Source: Sphaerolaimus hirsutus (Eukaryota > Nematoda > Chromadorea > Monhysterida > Sphaerolaimidae). Taken from it: DNA of 64,000 bases. Made by a program: the position numbers and the translations under genes. The notes below the pieces were generated by a model. It saw nothing but the letters and a program-made list of their open reading frames with translations. It made no database searches and was not told where the DNA came from. Below, piece after piece: positions 1 to 9,957 of this stretch (the first letter of the stretch is position 1; each line of letters starts with the position of its first letter). The DNA lies in assembly GCA_964036195.1 (NCBI GenBank), contig CAXIWS010000778.1, forward strand, positions 39,649-103,648, written 5' to 3'.

Positions 1-970
1 ATGGGACGTTGACGAAAGAGAAGCGCGCCCCTCAGGGATGCAATCAAGCAGTGGATGATGACGCCCGCCGGTCGTGTTGCGTGGGTGAATCCCGCTGACT
101 GCTGAATTTACAACTATGTTGAATATAAAAATCAAACTGAATAATTTCTGTTGCAGTGGCAGTTAGCATTAAAGTGGCACTGGAATGGTAAACTGATGTA
201 ACAATACAAAAAATTCATTTTCATGCTATCTGCTACAGCTACACTACATTTTTCGCTTGCAACCGGTCATAATTGGTCGTTTTGTAGTACACTGTCATTG
301 AATGGACAATTTTCATTCACTATTCGATTTTTTGGCTGATTAATTCTTTTTTTAATTGTGATTAAATCATAATTCGCCAAGTCTTTCGTTTCACGCCGCG
401 AAAAAACTGTGTGATGTGTGCATCCCATGTTCCTCTTTCATGTGTGATTTTTTTTTTCGCATTCGGGCTTTCCGTTCACATGCTAGTGATTTATTTGCGT
501 TTAATTGAAATAAAATCATAAAAAATTGAAAGTTTATATTTCATGTCCGCCGTGTACACCAATCGATAGCGCAATGAAAACTGATAATTTAGAACATTTC
601 AATAAACAAAAAAACGTAACAGGTGATTTTATAAAAATTTATATACACAAAAAACTGATAAATTCAATAAAAAATCCAATGTTGCACTTAAAAATATTTT
701 TAAAATTTTGACAACATCTACACAACGTACTGTACACGATGACGCAAAAAAATTGCATGAGCAATGCTCCGTTCTTCCACAATTAAAGAAATTAGAAATT
801 AATGTTTACAGCGTAAATTCACATCACAGGCAAACTTGAAAAAAATAAAGATGGCGGCCTAAACTCCGCCCACTTTTACTATGCGTGAATTTTTGCCGGT
901 AAACCTAAAAAATTGAGTTTACCCGCCAGTAAACTGAAAATGCCAGTAAACTAGTGTGCGTGGGGCCAAT
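1..970 (+). mobile_element. 3' half of a decayed DNA transposon (family h)
   Basis: This stretch matches the right half of the longer element at 50981-52998 in the same orientation. Shared blocks include the region near 60-130 with 52120-52180 and the run from 430 to 960 with 52440-52996. The right end reads as a terminal repeat around ACTAGTGTGCG, which is also seen at the other copy. Bases 14-115 can be read, with one frame change, as the end of a protein with a K-R-E-A then I-K-x-W-M-x-T-P and V-A-W pattern. The 52.0 kb copy keeps the same pattern, so this is probably the end of an old transposase. The family is not identified and no open frame survives. Confidence 0.5.
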
Positions 971-1714
971 GTGCAGATTTGCACCATCCAGCAACATTAC
1001 ACCTTGCAATGAAATCTACCCATATCACCTTTGAATAAAGGAGCAAATATTAAAAAAATTTTCTCGTCATATTTCTGTCATCGTTTCTACTTGTGCTTCG
1101 ACGGGTGAATTTGGTGCAGTGCACCTTATTCATCAAAATGTTTTGAGGTGTCATTCATTGTATTGCGATTTGCCAGTTCTGTTTATGAAATTTGATCTAA
1201 ATATGTACTCTGTTTTTTGTATGTGCATAACAAACAAATGGTCATAACTCCAGCCATAAATGCCCAGCAAACATGGTGAAAAATATGTAAAATGTAGACA
1301 AATTGATTGGCTAGCCAAAAGTTTTGGGTGAGAATTTTCACTCAAAAATTCCCCCACTAGGGACATTGTATTTTATTTGTGATGCATTGTGATGAAACAC
1401 AGCAAGAACAATGGTGGTGATCTGCCGTGATCTGTAGTGAAGTGTCTTCATACAGACACTCGCAGACACCTCAATGCACTTTACAAATCTCCAATTTTTG
1501 AAAAATGTCAACAATTTAGTGATAAAATTCAGTGAAGTGCATGCCATCGATGATCAGGTGTGATCAGGTTTTGAACTGTGATCATGAGCTGTGAAGTGCC
1601 TGGTGATGAGGCGTGATCAGGCACTAAATGCTTCAATGCAAAGGAAAAAAAATTACCCCCCTCAAAAGTAACCTTCGTGTAAACTTGTATAATACTTGAT
1701 TGTAGATACATGTG
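971..1714. other. Unassigned; presumed intron or flank of the 1.7 kb gene
   Basis: No supported coding exon or transposon end was found. Minus-strand frames are short. Bases 1545-1625 hold imperfect repeats of a TGATCAGG/CCTGATCA motif that may be a small foldback. If the exon at 1721-1766 is real, this is its first intron, and a second exon must start in this stretch or beyond the window. Confidence 0.3.
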
Positions 1715-1720
1715 ACTTAC

Positions 1721-1766
1721 GTGCAACACTGAGCGAGCCCAAAACCAGCACAAGCAGCAGCTTCAT
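1721..1766 (-). CDS. First coding exon of a secreted protein (signal peptide)
   Basis: On the minus strand the ATG at 1766-1764 opens a 46-base exon encoding MKLLLVLVLGSLSVA, a textbook signal peptide: a Lys after Met, a leucine/valine core, and small residues at the likely cleavage site. It stops at a consensus donor GTAAGT (1720-1715) in phase 1, the usual phase for signal-peptide exons of secreted animal proteins. A TATAAAA box lies 62 bases upstream of the ATG. Promoter, start, signal peptide and donor all fit, so I call this a host gene, although downstream exons were not recognised and may lie off the left end. The mature protein is unknown. Confidence 0.6.
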
Positions 1767-1827
1767 ATTTTTCCAAAAGTTTGCAACAAATTCTGATGGA
1801 TTATGTAATTCGACTGTGAGGACCCAG

Positions 1828-1834
1828 TTTTATA
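1828..1834 (-). promoter_or_regulatory. TATA box
   Basis: The minus strand reads TATAAAA. Transcription would start about 25-30 bases downstream near 1800 and give a 5' UTR of about 35-40 bases before the ATG at 1766. The box is credible because of its position before a signal-peptide exon, not from its sequence alone. Confidence 0.5.
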
Positions 1835-1837
1835 GCA

Positions 1838-2087
1838 CAGCTATAGACATGTTGTAAAGTGACATCGAAGCTTTTTCTTGGCATCATGTACATTTTTTGC
1901 TTGTTTTTTGGTTCTGTTGTTTTATGATCCTTTGATGTCTAACCCGTTGCGGTACCGAACATTTTGTAAAAAATGCTAGCTTTCAGACAGCGGACGCATG
2001 CCCAGCAATAGACAGCCTTTAGACATGTTGTAAAGTGCCATGAAGCTTTTTCTTGACATCAGAAATGTTTTTGCTTGTTTTGATGAT
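1838..2087. repeat. Direct duplication of about 70 bp upstream of the promoter
   Basis: The block at about 1840-1910 recurs at about 2015-2085 with a few substitutions and small gaps. Both hold AGACATGTTGTAAAGTG followed by AAGCTTTTTCTTG and TTTTTGCTTGTTTT. It lies directly upstream of the 1.8 kb TATA box and could include duplicated promoter sequence. Confidence 0.6.
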
Positions 2088-2165
2088 CTGATCCAAATTC
2101 AGATGTTGTCTGATTCATTATCTGTTGATACAAATTTTATACAGAACGACCGATGCATGCATGTG

Positions 2166-2608
2166 TACCGTATTACCTCGAAATACCCCCAGGGGGTTTA
2201 TTATTTCGCCAGCAAAATTTGAGGGGGGGGATAATTCGAGGGGGGGTTTAATTCGAGGGGGGTCTATTATTTCGCCAGAAAATTTTCGGAAATTCCCCAT
2301 ACGCAGATGTCGAAAAAATCGAACAATTATGTAGATGTATATTTTGTTTATAGGCATATATAACTGTATATACACATAAGCCCTTCCCTAACGTCACTTG
2401 ATCATCACTTTTAACGTGTGTTATGCAGTGTACAGATTGACAAACTGCGGGTATTTGTCATGTACGTTCTCTTTACACTCAACTTTAGGGGGGTATTTCG
2501 AGGGGGGGGGGGGTTTATTATTTCCTCAGCCGATTTTTAGGGGGGGGGGGGGTATTTCGAGGGGGCGGGTTAATTCAAGGGGGGGGGATTATCCGAGGTA
2601 ATACGGTA
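2166..2608. mobile_element. TACCGTATT-type MITE (family g), complete copy
   Basis: It begins TACCGTATTACCTCG and ends CGAGGTAATACGGTA, a perfect terminal inverted repeat. Just inside lie G-tracts separated by TATTTCGAGG or AATTCGAGG. The centre, with GTCATGTACGTTCTC, is shared with copies at 36521-37857 and 43671-44094. No coding capacity. TIR and size suggest a non-autonomous DNA transposon. Assignment to an ISL2EU/IS4EU-like group is only a guess from the terminal motif. Confidence 0.75.
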
Positions 2609-2745
2609 TGTTATAATGGCGCCACACAGACTAGTTTTTATGGTTCCCAAAATGAAAACTGGTCCCATCCCAATTCAAAGCTTGCTGACGGGTAAACACT
2701 ACGCATAATTGTACACACATACTTCATACCAGGTGGCAATCCCAA

Positions 2746-3235
2746 GCCCTGTAAAGTGTAAAGTAAAGTGTCAAATGTAAAGTCAAATGCAAAGTGAACT
2801 GTCAAATGTAAAGTCAAGTGTCAAATGCAAAGTCAAATGTCAAATGTAAAGTCAAGTGTCATATGCAAAATCAAATGCAAAGTCAAATGTCAAATGTAAA
2901 GTTAAGTGTCAAATGTAAGGTCAAATGTAAAGTCAAGTGTCAATTGTGTATCCAAATCTTATTTTTTATATCCAAATCTTATGTTTTTGTATCCAAATCT
3001 TATTTCAAAGAATAAGATTTGGATACAAAAAGATAAAATTAGGATACAAAAAAAATAATATTTGGATACACAATTGACACTTTACTTTCCATTTGACACC
3101 TTACTTTACATTTGACATTTGACTTTGCATTTATTTGACTACGCATTTGACTTTACATTTGACACTTTACTTTTGACATTTGACTTTGCATCTGACTTTA
3201 CATTTGACACTTTACTTTACACTTTACAGGGCTTG
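2746..3235. repeat. Palindromic array of a TGTCAAATGTAAAGTCAA motif
   Basis: The left half repeats TGTCAAATGTAAAGTCAA and variants about ten times. The right half is its inverted complement. The centre is built from ATCCAAATCTTAT and its complement. The ends CAAGCCCTGTAAAGTG and CACTTTACAGGGCTTG are inverted. It could fold into one long hairpin. No exact target duplication was found. Confidence 0.65.
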
Positions 3236-3252
3236 CGACCGCCGCCAGCTTT

Positions 3253-4708
3253 GTAAACACCTTCCCGGACAAGTTCACCACCCATTTTTTTATTTCACTT
3301 CGAATGCAATATCTCCGTCCATGGGGGTGTTATAAAGCTGAAACTTTGTAAATATAAAGTTGTAAGACCCCTCTACTCCCCAACAATGGGGGAGGTGCGG
3401 CGACTCACTACAGGGTGGGTCGCCCTATTTGCAACAATTTTTTTGGCGTTTTTGGTGTCCCAAACAAGTTCACCACCCACTTGATTGGCTACACTACGAG
3501 AGCCAGATCTCCAGCTGTGATGGCGGTATAAAGCTGAAATTTGGGGGATGTCTTGCCAACAACCCCCTCACAATACACCAGTGGGGCGGCTGCCAACGAC
3601 CCACTTAAGCATGGGTCACTGCATATAAAGTTGACCATTTTCTAAAAACAGCCCAAGTGTCCCAAAACAAGTTTATCACCCAGCTGCATTGAAAAAAATG
3701 TTGCAACAACATACCTAATATAAAACTGAATCGGGTTGGAACATTATTTCAGCCAAAAAATTTTTTTTCAGTAGGGCACCGTCCCTGTCCCATAAATGGT
3801 AGAATGAAAATTTCACTTTAAACCATCTTTTTGTTTCACACTTACAAAGTTGGTTTACAAAGTTCACTAGAGAATTGTCTAAGGTTGAAAGTTATGTAAA
3901 CAACATAACCTCTAAAATGCCTCCGTAAGCAAATTTACTTGGGGTGAATTCTATGATGTCAAAATGATGTCATTTCAGGAACAAAATTTGACACAATTTT
4001 CACTTTTTCATTCACCCCAAATAAATTTCCTTATGGAAGCATTTTAGAGGTTATGTTGTTTACATAACTTTGAACCTTAGACCCTCCCCTAGTGAACTTT
4101 GTAAACCAACTTTTAAAGTGTGATACAAAAAATTGGTTTAAAGTGAAATTTTCAGTCTGCTGTTTATGGGACAGGGTGGGAGCCCTACTGAAAAAAATTT
4201 TATGAGCAGAACAAGGGTTCAAATCTGATTCAAGTTTATATCAGGTATGTTCTCACAACATTTTTTTGTAATGCAGTTGGGTGGCAAACTTGTTTCTGAC
4301 ACTTGGCTGTTCTTAAAAAAATTATCAAATTTATATGCAGTGACCCATGCTTTAGTGGGTTGTCAGCAGCCGCCCCACTGGTGTATTGTGAGGGGGGTTG
4401 TTGGCAAGACATCCCCCAAATTTCAGCTTTCTACCGCCCTCACAGCTGGAGATATAGCCTTCAAAGTGTAGCTAATCAAGTGGGTGGTGAACTTGCTTGG
4501 GACACCAAAAACGCCACAAAATTTTTTGCATATAGGGCGACCCACCCTGTAGTGAGTCGCCGCACCTCCCCCCATTGTTGGGGAGTAAGGGGGTCTTACA
4601 ACTTTATATATACAAAGTTTCAGCCTTATAACACCCCCATGGACGGAGATATTGCGTTCGAAGTGAAATAAAAAAATGGGTGGTGAACTTGTCCGGGAAG
4701 GTGTTTAC
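3253..4708. mobile_element. Giant palindromic foldback element (family n), copy A
   Basis: The two ends are inverted: GTAAACACCTTCCCGG at the left and CCGGGAAGGTGTTTAC at the right. Complementarity continues almost to the middle near 3975, giving arms of roughly 700 bases. Copies B (5119-13667, interrupted) and C (23059-24205) share the arms, including the CCCCATTGTTGGGGAG-like and TTAGAGGT blocks. Open frames inside are by-products of the inverted arms. It has no recognisable transposase. Confidence 0.75.
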
Positions 4709-4921
4709 ATTGCGCTGCGCATACCGCAATATTAGTTTCAACACTGCAACTTTATTAGCAACATGATTCAACACTCTTGGATTTGAACGTTGTTTGTCGG
4801 CTCCTCAGCAAGCTTTGAATTGTGATGGGAACCAGTTTTTATTTTGGAACCATGAAAAACTAGTCTGTGAAAACAATATGGTTTATCACATCTACATACT
4901 TATATAAGACTATAGACTATT

Positions 4922-5100
4922 ATACCGTATTTCCTTGTATTACCCCCATGGGTTTATTTGTTCCGAGTGGAAATTATTAGGGGGGGGGGGGGTTACACGA
5001 GGTGGGTTATTTCGAGGGGGGGTTAAAAAGTTCACCAGAAATTTTTTGAACTTTGTTGTTTGTGACGTACGCAGAAGTAAAAAATGCAACAATAACTGCT
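4922..5100. mobile_element. Decayed TACCGTATTT-type fragment
   Basis: It begins TACCGTATTTCCTTG and continues with the G-run and TATTTCGAGG blocks typical of family g. The right terminal repeat is not present. It lies between element o and palindrome copy B. Confidence 0.5.
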
Positions 5101-5592
5101 ATCTATAGACTTATCTAAGTAAACACCTTCCTGGTCACGTCCGGCACCCTATTTTTGATGACACTTGTGACATCGTATCTCCAGTTCTAGGGCGCGCCAG
5201 AAGCTGAAACTTGGGGGAAATATTGACGAAACCCCCCTCTACTTCGCATGAATTCGGGAGGTCGCAGCAATCCCTGACAGGGTGGGTCGCCTTAAGTGCA
5301 AAATTTGTATTGGCTTTTCTGGTGTCCTGCACAGGTCTGGCACCCACTGATTTCTGAGCTGTGGGCGGGGTTTAAATCTAAAATTTTGGGATGTGTTACC
5401 AACACCCCTCCCCTACTATACACTATTCAATAATGTGATATTAATGTGAAAAATTTCTAAAATATTCATGGTATGATATGGCAAGAAGTATATGATTGTG
5501 CCATTTACACTACAATTTCAAAGCGTAATTTTGTAAATTTTTGTTCCTGCAATCATGTGATTATGGTGTCATAAAATTCCCCCCAAGTACAT

Positions 5593-5725
5593 TGTCGGAT
5601 TGTGTGGATTTAGTTTGTTAGAAGTTGTTTCCCAAATCTCTGTTATTTAAATATGGTTCGGATGGGTTGTGGGGACCGGATGAATAAACTACAGCATCAA
5701 AATCTCTCTTGTTCTACTTGGGCCC
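5593..5725 (+). repeat. 5' LTR of gypsy copy 1
   Basis: It starts TGTCGGATTGTG and ends near CTACTTGGGCCC. It is unusually short for a gypsy LTR and contains GAATAAACTAC, a possible polyadenylation signal. It matches the 3' LTR at 13011-13143 across its full length with three substitutions. Confidence 0.85.
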
Positions 5726-5732
5726 CAAAAAG

Positions 5733-5807
5733 TGGTGGACATGCTGGGGACTGAACCCAGGGCCTCGCGCATGCGAAGCGCGAGCTCTACCACTGAGCTA
5801 CACGCCC
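5733..5807 (-). tRNA. tRNA-Ala(CGC)-like sequence with encoded CCA, acting as an extended PBS
   Basis: The minus strand folds as a full tRNA: acceptor GGGCGTG with CATGTCC (two G-T pairs), D arm GCTC/GAGC, anticodon arm CGCGC-TTCGCAT-GCGCG (anticodon CGC, alanine), T arm CTGGG-TTCAGTC-CCCAG, then ACCA. Eukaryotic tRNA genes do not encode CCA, and this one sits seven bases after the 5' LTR with its CCA complement (TGG, 5733-5735) toward the LTR. It is therefore better explained as a primer-binding site extended to the whole primer tRNA by reverse transcription. Whether it is transcribed as a tRNA is unknown. Confidence 0.7.
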
Positions 5808-5826
5808 AGCTGATACTCAGCAAAGT

Positions 5827-6457
5827 GTGCTGCAAATCGTGCACAGCATCGATGAGTACTTTCAGACAGTCAAGCAAAACAAAATTGACCGACAAAATGA
5901 CCGGCCCAACTCGGAAAATCGTGCGGAGATATTAAATAAGCTCCGCTCAACATTTAAGCAATTTTTGACCGAAAATAACACCAACCCCTGGTGTCCCCTG
6001 GCCAACCACACAGGTCATCGTGTAGCGGATTGTCGAATTACACAGCGCCAAAAACAGATGACTTCATCATCACCATTCCAAAGTAGTACTGCTGTTAACC
6101 CATCACAGACAAGCCAGCGCTCCGAGGGCTACAGTCAAGTGAAGCGAGTGGGACCGCCTCACACAACGAATGCCGCTCTACCCAAGCCCACATTCGCAAA
6201 CTACGGACAGATGCATTACGAGGCCGCACAGGACGATGCTGAGGCTGAATCTGAGCATGAAAACGCCACACCAGATGAGGAACCGCCATGGGAAGTGTAC
6301 TTCACCGAGTTCAGACACAGAGTCGCAGAGATGTTCGAGAATGATCCAGGTTCGTGTGATGAGAGGAAACGTGTATTCTGGGAGAAATTCCATGCCAGCA
6401 ATGGTAGACAAGATTACATCAATCCCGATTCTCAGACATGGGCGAGCAGCGTGTCGC
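5827..6457 (+). pseudogene. gag: Partial gag of gypsy copy 1
   Basis: The open frame starts close after the primer site and encodes about 210 residues before the hAT-like insertion at 6458. It contains a zinc-knuckle-like motif near residue 57, WCPLANHTGHRVADC, a Cys-His-His-Cys variant of the Gag nucleocapsid finger, then Ser/Gln-rich and acidic linkers. A normal gypsy Gag has a capsid domain of about 200 residues ahead of the knuckle, and here only about 50 residues precede it. The capsid is missing, probably deleted when the extended tRNA sequence was acquired. The frame stays in register with the protease segment beyond the insertion. Confidence 0.65.
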
Positions 6458-8429
6458 TAGGGTGTCAAATTTCTGTTTCCGTTTTCCGTTTCCGCCTTTC
6501 CGCAGGAAAATTTTTTACCTTTCCGTTTTCCGTTTTCCGGCAGCCAAAAATTTTTTACCTTTCCGTTTTCCGTTTCCCGGCAGCCGAAAAAATTTTACCT
6601 TTCCGTTTTCCGTTTTCCGGCAGCTGAAAATTTTTTACCTTTCCGTTTCCGTTTTTCCGGCCCATTTTTCCGTTTTCCGGCTGAAAAATTTTTACCTTTC
6701 CGTTTCCGTTTTACCAGGCCATTTTTCCATTTTCTGGCTCGATTTTCAGTTTTCTGGCATTTTTCCATTGTTTTTCCAATCTGTATGTATCTTCAATTGG
6801 CTCATCCCATTGCGTTGTTTTTGTCTCTTGGAGCAGCATTGACAACTGGGATTTCAGGGTCAGTGAAACAGGTGCTGTGAACCCAATTGGGTCATATGTT
6901 GACACCAATAATTTATTCAAGTTTCGTCTGGTTGGTGTTGTGATGCTGTCAATTTGCAATTTTGGTGTTGATATTGCCAGCATGTCTGTTCGGTGATTTT
7001 ATTTCATGCCCATTACTGCGACAATTTTATTCACCTTTGGACTCCTGTCGTTTTCTGCTATTTCATTCATGATTGATCTGGAGTTTGACAGCCATTCCCT
7101 CATGTTCATAGAACATTGGGATAAATAAAGCTTTGACTTTGTAATATAGTTCTAAAGCTTCAACTTCATTTGTGACACTCATGATGAAGTTATCGATGTA
7201 AATGTTGTTTATTATCATCACCAACTGGTTTTGTTCCCCTTCATTTTCTTCATATTCATTCATGTTGTTTATTGTCACATTTAAATGGTATTTTATGACT
7301 GCTCCCAAAATTGCTGGGCTGCAGACAAGTCCAAACAGTACGCGTTTAAAACAAAGTACTATTAAGTTATTTTCAGTTACTGGTTTTGAGGCATCTTTCA
7401 GCCAGAAAAATTGTGTGTAGTCTCTAGCTTGGTCATGCAATCCTATTTGCAAAAATGCCTTTTCAATATCGGCAATTAATGCTAGATTGCCTGCCCTGAA
7501 CCTCAGGAGTAGGCCCAGTGCTAATGGTGTTGTAATTGGTCCTCTAAAAAGGCACTCGTTGAAACTGGGCTTACCTGCCGACCCATGGTACACAATTCTG
7601 CATGATGTCAATTTGCCCGGCGTGATTACTGGCTGGTGTGGCAGGTAATGAATCCCCTTGTTGTCTGTTTTGTCATCACAGATCTCAATTATTCCCTTTT
7701 GTAGTTGGTCATCCAAAACTTTCCGGTATTGTTTGAATAAGTTTGGATCTTTGTTGAATCTTCTTATCAGTGATTTAAACTGCACCAAGGCTTCTGCTTT
7801 TCCTGTGGGCAGGTCACTGATACTCTCTTTATACGGCCAGTCAATATAGTATTGTTTGTTGTTGTTGAATTTTATGCTATTTATTATCATCTCCTCTGCA
7901 ATGTTGTCATCAATTGCATAGGGGTCATCAGTGATTCCCACTGCTTCTAGACTGTGAAATTGTTGTAGTATTTCCTTTCCTATGGCCACTATGGCTACTT
8001 TTTGATGATTTTTTGTTGGTTCAGTTAAGCTTGAACTACAAGTGAAGTTACAGGCATGATCCATAGTTGCAGAATGTACAGCTACCACAATCAAAGCCAA
8101 ACAGGCAAACCTGCATGCAGGTTTTCCTTCTGCAAATTTGTCTATTACCATGCTAATTTCACTTTATTTTTTTCCGTTTCCGTGAAAATTTTGCTTTCCG
8201 TTTTCCGTTTTCCGGCATTTCATTTTTTCCGTTTTCCGTTTTCCGGCCGACAATTTTTTTTTACCTTTCCGTTTTCCGTTTTCCGCTGAGTGAAATTTTT
8301 TTACCTTTCCGTTTTCCGTTTTCCGGCAGAAATTTTTTTTTTACCTTTCCGTTTTCCGTTTTCCGTGATGTGAAAAAATTTTACCTTTCCGTTTTCCGTT
8401 TTCCGTAAAAAAAAATTTTTGACACCCTA
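6458..8429. mobile_element. hAT-like element (family b) carrying a captured BEL/Pao fragment
   Basis: The ends are TAGGGTGTCAAA and TTTTGACACCCTA, flanked by an exact 8-bp duplication CGTGTCGC (6450-6457 and 8430-8437). An 8-bp target duplication with such TIRs is the hAT signature. Subterminal arrays of TTTCCGTTTTCCGG (about 6470-6720 and 8165-8405) face each other in direct orientation. Between them, 6711-8151 is a minus-strand piece of BEL/Pao pol, not hAT transposase. It therefore looks like a non-autonomous hAT that picked up retrotransposon sequence. It disrupts the gypsy gag-pro frame. Confidence 0.8.
6711..8151 (-). pseudogene. pol: BEL/Pao reverse transcriptase fragment inside the hAT-like element
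   Basis: Read on the minus strand from 8151, the protein shows Pao-type RT landmarks: HYLPHQPVITPGK, the LALGLLLRFR segment, then the catalytic aspartate in LIADIEKAFLQIGL, and the palm motif as YIDN where YVDD/YIDD is expected. A second open segment at 6711-6983 continues with LLVSTYDPIGFTAPV, the conserved post-RT segment of BEL elements, after a frame break near 7000. No LTR, gag, protease or integrase accompanies it. The changed palm motif and the break mean it is not a working polymerase. Family assignment is by motif reading only. Confidence 0.75.
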
Positions 8430-8430
8430 C

Positions 8431-9957
8431 GTGTCGCCAACTTGTTTAGCGAGCTGTTCGAGTCGCCTGCTCAGTTTTAGTAAATTTGTGAAATTCAACT
8501 GTGACGATTCTGATGAAATACCAGTGTTTGGCACCAATACTACTCGCAAAATAGATGCATTTACCTGTGTGGAGGATGGCCAGAGAACTTGTGTGAAAGT
8601 AGAAACAACAAACAACCCACAAGTGTATGCGCACGTGAACGTCGAAAATATACCATGTAGCATGTTGCTTGATACCGGGTGCACCAGGACAATAATTCCT
8701 ATAGCCATTTTACGGGAAATTGCTGATAAAAGTGGTCTGGATCTAGAAAAGTATTTGAAGAAAAGTGACATCCGGGTGCACATGGTCACAGGCGCAACTG
8801 AACAAGGTGAAATGTGTGAAATTCCGCTCTTCTTTGAACACACCTCACCGATAGACAATGTAACAAGAAAAGTACTTGCAGTGATTCTGGTCAATATGCT
8901 CCCTGCAGCAATGCCAGAAATCCTAGTTGGGACAGACATCATGCCCTACCTGAAACTATCCTTGATAATACCTGTGGCGCTTGATCATGACACCAAAATT
9001 TCACCAACACCCGACAAAAATGCCAATCAACAGCTGAACGAGCTTGAAGAAACTTTTCTTGACAGAATGACAAAACCAAATACAATTGCACCAAAAATGT
9101 ATGTCCCAGCTAGGAGTACAGCTCAACTCCCAGTGAATGTTGGTAAAAAACCCAAGGAAATCCCAACTGCAAAATGGGCACAATGTGCAGCCATTTATTC
9201 CAACACGCCAATAAATAACACACACGGCTTACAACTGTATGACACAAAAATTGATGTGACCTCATCAAAGGGATACTTGACATTTTTCAATCCCTCGGAT
9301 TCACCGGTTTGCTTGCAGCCTAATGAGGAGGTTGCTGAAATGACTTTTGTTTCACTGGCAAATTGTTTTTCGCCTGGCGCTCGTTTTTCACGTGTGCTCC
9401 AAAATGATGTTTTTAAAAAAACGATAGGAATGCATGCAGCCAACGCGCATGCGCGTCCCGCTGTCCACCTGCCAACACCCCCAGACAACCCGCAATATGA
9501 AAATGACAAAGTGCCAACAACCGCGCAGGAAAGATTTGAATACATATGGGACCATTTACCTGCAACTAACAGAATTGATTTGAATGAAAGCCAACTAAGC
9601 AGCTTTAAAAAACTGCTATTAGAATTTCATGACATCTATTCATGCCATGACTATGACGTCGGGAAGACACCATTGATATCACATCAGATTGTAACAGACC
9701 CTAAACACCCTCCAATAAAGCAGGCGCTGTGCTACGAAGTGCCTCACAAACAAGAATTCATTAATAAAACTATCTGCAGCATGTTGAAAGAAGGAATTAT
9801 CGAGCAATCAAATGGCCCATGGGCATCACCCATCACAATTGCGCCCAAAGGCACCGATAACTTCCGCTTTTGCATGGATTTTAAACAGGTGAATTTGATC
9901 ACAAAAATAGACAGCTACCCATTGCCTAGGATTGGAGAAATTTTGGCTGAATTCTCA
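8431..9957 (+). pseudogene. pol: Protease and N-terminal RT of gypsy copy 1
   Basis: The frame resumes just after the hAT-like insertion, in register with gag. The aspartic protease active site LLDTGCTRTIIP (DTG at 8671-8679) is intact. About 300 residues later come the RT fingers: IIEQSNGPWASPITIAPKG and FRFCMDFKQVNL, ending at LPRIGEILAEF. The frame then jumps to RNase H sequence, so the RT catalytic core, including both aspartate motifs present in copy 2, is missing. This removes about 200 residues relative to copy 2. Protease could fold, but RT activity is impossible. Confidence 0.8.

Larger units (their letters stand above)
2622..4870. mobile_element. Foldback element (family o) hosting two younger insertions
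   Basis: The left arm (about 2622-2690, CACAGACTAGTTTTTATGG) and the right arm (about 4800-4870, CATGAAAAACTAGTCTGTG) are inverted copies. Both continue through a shared CAAAGCTTGCTGA / TCAGCAAGCTTTG block. Between the arms lie the tandem palindrome at 2746-3235 and the large palindrome at 3253-4708, so this element is the outer and oldest shell. No protein is encoded. Confidence 0.6.

Noticed and set aside
5733..5807. Ordinary functional tRNA-Ala gene
   Set aside because: CCA is encoded and the sequence starts at the PBS position next to an LTR. A true gene remains possible but is less likely.
6438..6842. Phe/Pro-rich 134-residue plus-strand ORF
   Set aside because: Translation of the TTTCCG array, not a gene.
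8427..8942. 171-residue minus-strand ORF over the protease region
   Set aside because: Antisense shadow of the gypsy protease frame, without domain features.
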